In this document: piece by piece, positions 59,936 through 64,000 of the stretch
Numbering within the stretch: the stretch's first letter is position 1
Layout: each line of letters begins with the position of its first letter
Assembly (NCBI GenBank): GCA_002692725.1
Contig: NZLU01000025.1
Coordinates: forward strand, 124,001 to 188,000
From: Ponticaulis sp.
GTDB lineage: Bacteria > Pseudomonadota > Alphaproteobacteria > Caulobacterales > Hyphomonadaceae
Length of the DNA stretch: 64,000 nucleotides
Direction: 5' to 3'
The notes under the pieces: generated by a model
The model's input: the letters and a program-made list of their open reading frames with translations, nothing else
Told to the model about the DNA's origin: nothing
Database searches by the model: none
Translations under genes and position numbers: made by a program

Positions 59936-62761
59936 GTGAACGGGAATATTTTTAAAAATCGCCTTCTGGCGACATCCGTCTTTGCGGGTGCGCTCGGCGG
60001 TGCTTTTGCTGCGCCTGCCATTGCGCAGGACGACGGCGAAGCGCGCCAGGGAACAGTCACAGTCACGGGTTCTCGTATTGAGAAGCAAGACTTCGTTGCC
60101 AACAGCCCAATCGCAACCGTTGATGCAGAAACATTCGAGCTGACCGGTTCGGTCAACACCGAGGATGTTCTGAACAGCCTGCCACAAGCCATTCCAGGAT
60201 TTGACCGTACGTCAAACAACCCTGGTAACGGTACGGCAACAGCCAACCTTCGTGGCCTCGGTTCGTCTCGTACGCTCGTCCTCGTTGACGGCAAGCGCTT
60301 TGTTCCAACAACATCTGCCGGTGTTGTCGACCTGAACAACATCCCGCCAGCGCTGATCGAGCGTGTTGAAGTCATCACTGGTGGTGCTTCAGCTGTTTAC
60401 GGTTCTGACGCTATTTCGGGTGTTGTGAACTTCATCCTGAAAGATGACTTCGAAGGTCTCGAAGCAAACTTCGGTTATGAAACGACGCTCGAGCACGGTG
60501 ATGCTCAGTACTGGACCGCTGACCTGACGATCGGTACCAATTTCGACGATGGCCGCGGTAACGTGACCATGAACATGGGCTACACTCAGCGTGAAGCCGT
60601 GTTCCAGGGCCAGCGTGACTTCTCGACCTTCGCACTCGGTGACGGTGCGACCGGTCTGGAACCAGGCGGTTCTTCAGGTGTTCCTGCAGGCCACGCGTTT
60701 GACACCTTCACATTCCCAGACGGGTCAACTGGTCAGGCGATCTTCGACAACAATGCGCCAGGTCAGGTTCGTCCATGGGTTGGTTCCGGTGCAAACAGTG
60801 ACCGCTATAACTATGCGCCTGTGAACTATCTGCAGCTTCCGCAAGAGCGTTTTAATACAACGACTGTGGCTCGCTATGAAATCACACCAGAAGTTGAAGC
60901 CTATGCGCGCTTCACGGCTGCTTTCAACCAGGTTCCACAACAGCTCGCGCCTACGCCAGCCTTCACGACTGTGACAGTTCAAACGGACAACCCGTTCCTG
61001 ACACCTGAGCAGCGTTCAGTTCTGGCATCCATCGACGGGGCTTATGGCGACGCTGTTGACGGCGAAGTTTATCCGTTCATCGGTCGTCGTATGGAAGAAA
61101 CCGGCGCACGTGCGTCGAATGATGACTTCTTCGCTTACCAGTTCCAGACTGGCCTGCGTGGCGAGTTCGGTCCTGGCATCGGCTATGACGTCTTCTTCCA
61201 GACTGGCCGCACCCAGGACAACGTCGACCTTGCTGGTGAGATTTCCCTGTCTCGTTATCTTGAAGCGGTTAACGCAACGGACGACGGCTCAGGCAACCCA
61301 GTCTGCTCAAGCGGTAACTCTGCTTGTGTGCCGATCGATATTTTCGGTCAGGGCGACATTTCCCCAGAAGCCGCCGCTTATGTTTCAGCCGGTCTGAACG
61401 CGAAATCTGAGTACACTCAGAACATCTTCGGTGCGTCTATCAATGGCGACACAGAAGGCTTCCTGACACTTCCAGGCGGTCCAATCGGTTGGGCGCTCGG
61501 TGCTGAGTACCGTGAAGAGGAATTCTCTTTCCGTCCGGACGATAACCTCGGAACAGGTAACCTGCTGGGCTTCAACTCTGCGCCGCCTCTGTCTGGTGGA
61601 TATGACGTTTATGACGTCTTCACAGAGTTCTATGCTCCGATCCTGTCTGATGCACCGTTTGCTGACATTCTTGCTCTCGAAGGTGCGTTCCGTCTGTCAA
61701 ATTACTCGACGTCTGGCGAAACTGAGACCTACAAAATCGGTGGTGAGTGGGGCCCAATCGAAGATCTGCGTTTCCGCGCGCTCTTCAACACGGCTGTTCG
61801 TGCGCCGAACATCAACGAGCTCTTCTCTTCTGTCAGTAACGGCTTCCCAGGTGCGACAGACCCATGTTCTGCAACAGAGAACCCAACTGCAAACGGCATT
61901 GCGGCTCTGTGTCAGGCAACTGGTGTTGCGAATGTTGGCACCTACCAACAGCGTAACTCTCAGATCGAAGGTCTCTTCGGTGGTAACCCTGATCTTCAGC
62001 CAGAAGAAGCTGAGACCCTCACAGCTGGTTTTGTTGTTCAGCCGAGTTCAATTCCAGGTCTGTCCTTCTCGCTTGACTATTACAGCATCGAAATCACAGG
62101 TTATGTGACGTCGCTGGCTGGTGGTGTCGGTGGTATCCTGAACCAGTGTTACAATGCGAACCCGAGCCAGGATCCGAACAACATCTTCTGTCAGGCTGTG
62201 AACCGTTCAGCTCTTGGCGAGCCACTTGTTTCTGCGAACCTTGCAAACGCGGGTTCTCTTGAAACCGCCGGTTGGGACATTGCCCTTGATTACTCTTGGG
62301 AAATGGACGCTATTCCAGGTACGTTTGGTATCCAATATGCTGGTCTGGTTCTCGATAGCTGGGACTTCGCAGCGTTCGATGGCGATCCAAACCCAATCGA
62401 TTGTAAAGGCGCGTTCGGTCTTCTCTGTGACGACCCAACACCTGATTACAAGCACAACACCACGTTCTCGTGGGCTGACGGTCCATTCACCGCTCAGCTG
62501 CGTTGGGAATATATCGGTTCTGTGACGGATGATGATCCAAACTCTGACTACATTGTGGAAGAGCTGGAAGCTAAGAGCTACTTCAACCTGAACGGTTCTT
62601 GGCAGGCTACGGACAATGTTCGCTTCACAATGGGTATCGACAATTTGCTCGACGAAGAGCCAGAGCTGATTGGTGACAACCAGGAGCAGGCGAACACTTA
62701 TCCTGCGACTTACGATCCATTCGGTCGTACGGTCTACATGTCTGCGAAACTGACCTACTAA
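59936..62761 (+). CDS. TonB-dependent outer-membrane receptor
   Basis: A 941-residue receptor from GTG 59936 (GGAGG eight bases before). The Sec signal ends AAPAIAQDD, and a TVTVTGSRIEKQDF segment lies near the TonB-box region. The plug follows (NTEDVLNSLPQAIPGF, LRGLGSSRTLVLVDGKRFV, IERVEVITGGASAVYGSDAISGVVN) with a large 22-stranded barrel ending YMSAKLTY. The substrate is unknown; the family takes up siderophores, vitamins or glycans. Codon choice differs from neighbours (CCA for proline, GGT for glycine, TCT/TCA for serine), consistent with very high expression. A terminator hairpin and a sulfotransferase-like gene follow. Confidence 0.95.
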   Translation: MNGNIFKNRLLATSVFAGALGGAFAAPAIAQDDGEARQGTVTVTGSRIEKQDFVANSPIATVDAETFELTGSVNTEDVLNSLPQAIPGFDRTSNNPGNGTATANLRGLGSSRTLVLVDGKRFVPTTSAGVVDLNNIPPALIERVEVITGGASAVYGSDAISGVVNFILKDDFEGLEANFGYETTLEHGDAQYWTADLTIGTNFDDGRGNVTMNMGYTQREAVFQGQRDFSTFALGDGATGLEPGGSSGVPAGHAFDTFTFPDGSTGQAIFDNNAPGQVRPWVGSGANSDRYNYAPVNYLQLPQERFNTTTVARYEITPEVEAYARFTAAFNQVPQQLAPTPAFTTVTVQTDNPFLTPEQRSVLASIDGAYGDAVDGEVYPFIGRRMEETGARASNDDFFAYQFQTGLRGEFGPGIGYDVFFQTGRTQDNVDLAGEISLSRYLEAVNATDDGSGNPVCSSGNSACVPIDIFGQGDISPEAAAYVSAGLNAKSEYTQNIFGASINGDTEGFLTLPGGPIGWALGAEYREEEFSFRPDDNLGTGNLLGFNSAPPLSGGYDVYDVFTEFYAPILSDAPFADILALEGAFRLSNYSTSGETETYKIGGEWGPIEDLRFRALFNTAVRAPNINELFSSVSNGFPGATDPCSATENPTANGIAALCQATGVANVGTYQQRNSQIEGLFGGNPDLQPEEAETLTAGFVVQPSSIPGLSFSLDYYSIEITGYVTSLAGGVGGILNQCYNANPSQDPNNIFCQAVNRSALGEPLVSANLANAGSLETAGWDIALDYSWEMDAIPGTFGIQYAGLVLDSWDFAAFDGDPNPIDCKGAFGLLCDDPTPDYKHNTTFSWADGPFTAQLRWEYIGSVTDDDPNSDYIVEELEAKSYFNLNGSWQATDNVRFTMGIDNLLDEEPELIGDNQEQANTYPATYDPFGRTVYMSAKLTY

Positions 62762-62783
62762 GTTTCGTCTCATTGATTACGTT

Positions 62784-62809
62784 AAAGGCGAGCTTCGGCT
62801 CGCCTTTTT
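62784..62809 (+). terminator. Rho-independent terminator after the TonB receptor
   Basis: AAAGGCGAGC, loop TTCG, GCTCGCCTTT plus more T: a stable tetraloop hairpin about 20 bases after the stop. Confidence 0.9.
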
Positions 62810-62834
62810 CATATTTAAGAGCAAGGATGTGATG

Positions 62835-63800
62835 ATGAGATCCGAAACCGTTTCCATTCCCGTTCTTGCGCAGGCTGGCCGGCTCTATTCGGCTGAAGCG
62901 ACCGCAGATGAGCTCTCGGCGCAGCCTTTCCTGTTCGGCGCCTTTCCAGGAGACCGACCGAAAGCGGAACTGTCGGGTCTGCCATCAGACCCAAACCCGA
63001 TTACACGGTATATATTTCACACGGCCTTTTGCTGTTCGACGCTTTTGGCGCGGGCACTTGATGTCCCGGGTCAGAACCTGTCTCTGAAAGAGCCGGACAT
63101 TCTGATGCAGCTGGCAAATGCACAGCGCATGAACGCTGCTGAAGGGCAGGTTGGGTTTCTTCGCCGCGTTGAGGCTGGGCTGTTTGACATCGGGAAGGCG
63201 CTTAACGAAACGATTGTCGTTAAGCCGACCAATGCAGCCAACCGTCTGGCGCCGGATATGCTGGCCAATCCAAACAGCAGGGCGATTGTGATCCACTCCG
63301 ATCTCAGGAGTTTCCTTCTGTCCATCGCGCGTAAAGGCGAGGAGGGAAGGGTGTTCTGCCGCCGACTGTTCAACATATTTCGCATGGATAACGTGTTTGC
63401 AGGTGCGCAGTCTGAACGCGACCTTTTAACCTTAACCGATTTTCAAATCGCGGCGCTCGTCTGGGCGATGCAATGTGAACAGCTGAACGCAGCAGCCCAG
63501 AGGACGCCTGACCGAGTTCGCGCCATTCACTGTGATGACTTTCTGAAGGCGCCTGAGAGCGTGCTTCGACAAGTGAGCGCGTTTCTCGGACTGTCCCTGA
63601 ATGACGCTCTGATTGAAGAAATCTGCCAGTCTGACGTCTTCAGAAAAGACGCGAAGGATGACGCTCAAGGATATGATGCAGGCGTCAGACAGCAGGACAG
63701 AGCTGAGGCGCTCTCACAATTCGAGAAGCCAATTTCAATCACCGAAGACTGGGCCGCAAAACTTCCGCTGCCGCTTACTCTGACGATACAGCCGCTTTAG
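62835..63800 (+). CDS. Sulfotransferase-like P-loop protein
   Basis: A 321-residue protein from one of three tandem start codons (GTG ATG ATG, 62829-62837); the last is best spaced from AAGGA. A PAPS-binding-like loop FHTAFCCSTLLARALD is near residue 65, where sulfotransferases have a TG-x-PRSGTT loop, and IVIHSDLRSFLLSIARKG resembles the 3'-phosphate-binding segment. The C-terminal VRAIHCDDFLKAPESVLRQVSAFLGL fits the family. It lies just after the TonB receptor, a frequent pairing in Caulobacterales-type genomes, suggesting a shared substrate. Confidence 0.72.
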   Translation: MRSETVSIPVLAQAGRLYSAEATADELSAQPFLFGAFPGDRPKAELSGLPSDPNPITRYIFHTAFCCSTLLARALDVPGQNLSLKEPDILMQLANAQRMNAAEGQVGFLRRVEAGLFDIGKALNETIVVKPTNAANRLAPDMLANPNSRAIVIHSDLRSFLLSIARKGEEGRVFCRRLFNIFRMDNVFAGAQSERDLLTLTDFQIAALVWAMQCEQLNAAAQRTPDRVRAIHCDDFLKAPESVLRQVSAFLGLSLNDALIEEICQSDVFRKDAKDDAQGYDAGVRQQDRAEALSQFEKPISITEDWAAKLPLPLTLTIQPL

Positions 63801-63808
63801 GACGGATT

Positions 63809-63834
63809 GCCAGACATCGGTTCAGATGTCTGGC
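63809..63834. terminator. Convergent hairpin terminator
   Basis: GCCAGACATC, loop GGTTCA, GATGTCTGGC: a perfect ten-pair stem between the convergent sulfotransferase-like gene and the minus-strand gene that ends at 63842. Confidence 0.75.
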
Positions 63835-63841
63835 AGATCGT

Positions 63842-64000
63842 TTAGTTTTCGATGACGACAGGTGCGCGCATCTGTGTCTGGCGGGTTTGCAGCGCACTTG
63901 CCTGGTCCATGAATGCCCGGAACGTCTCGTCTTCCATCAGCGCGTTGAAACGTGCAGCAGCTTCAGACGTCTCAGCAGAAGCGCCAAAGAATTGAGCGAT
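63842..64000 (-). CDS. C-terminal end of an unidentified protein, partial
   Basis: The final 52 codons of a minus-strand gene whose start lies beyond the window. The visible sequence is soluble and helical (FNALMEDETFRAFMDQASALQTRQTQ) and ends RAPVVIEN. No domain can be assigned from this fragment. Confidence 0.6.
   Translation of the reverse strand: MAQFFGASAETSEAAARFNALMEDETFRAFMDQASALQTRQTQMRAPVVIEN

Noticed and set aside
59929..60378. Minus-strand frames within the TonB receptor gene
   Set aside because: They are shadows of a strongly codon-biased receptor gene and encode no recognisable domain.
1..64000. Mobile elements, prophage, toxin-antitoxin pairs, restriction systems, CRISPR arrays
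   Set aside because: No transposase, integrase, repeat-spacer array or nuclease signature was seen in any frame.

Overview
The window is gene-dense chromosomal DNA of moderately high GC from a free-living, Gram-negative alphaproteobacterium. The best guess is a marine Hyphomonadaceae/Caulobacterales-like lineage. This rests on gene content read from the sequence: a large TonB-dependent receptor beside a sulfotransferase, DUF1287, DUF1499, DUF924 and DUF3667 proteins, a PVA-dehydrogenase-like quinoprotein, an exported SleB-type hydrolase, separate glyQ and glyS, and many secreted or lipoprotein products. No tRNA, rRNA, insertion sequence, phage gene or CRISPR array was seen.

Layout. 0-10 kb: end of a tRNA1(Val)-type methyltransferase, a VanZ-like membrane protein, an exported HisC-like aminotransferase, glyQ, a methyltransferase, a DUF1287 protein, arfB, an APH-like/P-loop kinase fusion, a cytochrome-c/PQQ quinoprotein and small proteins. 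10-17 kb: glyS, which carries an in-frame palindromic repeat pair, then ppdK, a cell-wall hydrolase and an SDR. 17.5-23.5 kb: the NAD de novo synthesis cluster on the minus strand, in transcription order nrtR-like regulator, nadA, two tandem secreted paralogues (here X and Y), nadB, nadC, with two operator-like palindromes before nadA. 23.6-32.8 kb: a GT61 enzyme, an HD hydrolase, tlyA, a methyltransferase/DUF924 pair, a Ca2+/Na+ exchanger-like protein, aroC and pdxH. 32.8-40.6 kb: a lipoprotein behind a 41-bp palindrome, a CBM9/beta-barrel protein, a PPK2 kinase, an M28 peptidase, rpsD and trmJ. 40.6-50.7 kb: a PhyH oxygenase, an SDR, a lipoprotein phosphodiesterase, an acyl-CoA ligase, an M24 peptidase, and a convergent GT2-GtrA / PMT glycosyltransferase pair. 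50.7-64 kb: DUF1499, MBL-fold and ATP-grasp-like proteins, an oligopeptide ABC permease pair with its binding protein but no ATPase, DUF3667, the TonB receptor, a sulfotransferase and the end of an unidentified gene.

The most coherent functional unit is the NAD cluster. NadB makes iminoaspartate, NadA condenses it to quinolinate, NadC makes nicotinate mononucleotide, and the NrtR-like protein probably represses the operon through the palindromes. The unexpected part is the pair of four-cysteine secreted proteins sitting between nadA and nadB. The other standout is the REP-like inverted pair that lengthens glycyl-tRNA synthetase beta by about 36 residues without breaking its frame. Coordinates are from reading the sequence; family names are from motif recognition, not database searches.
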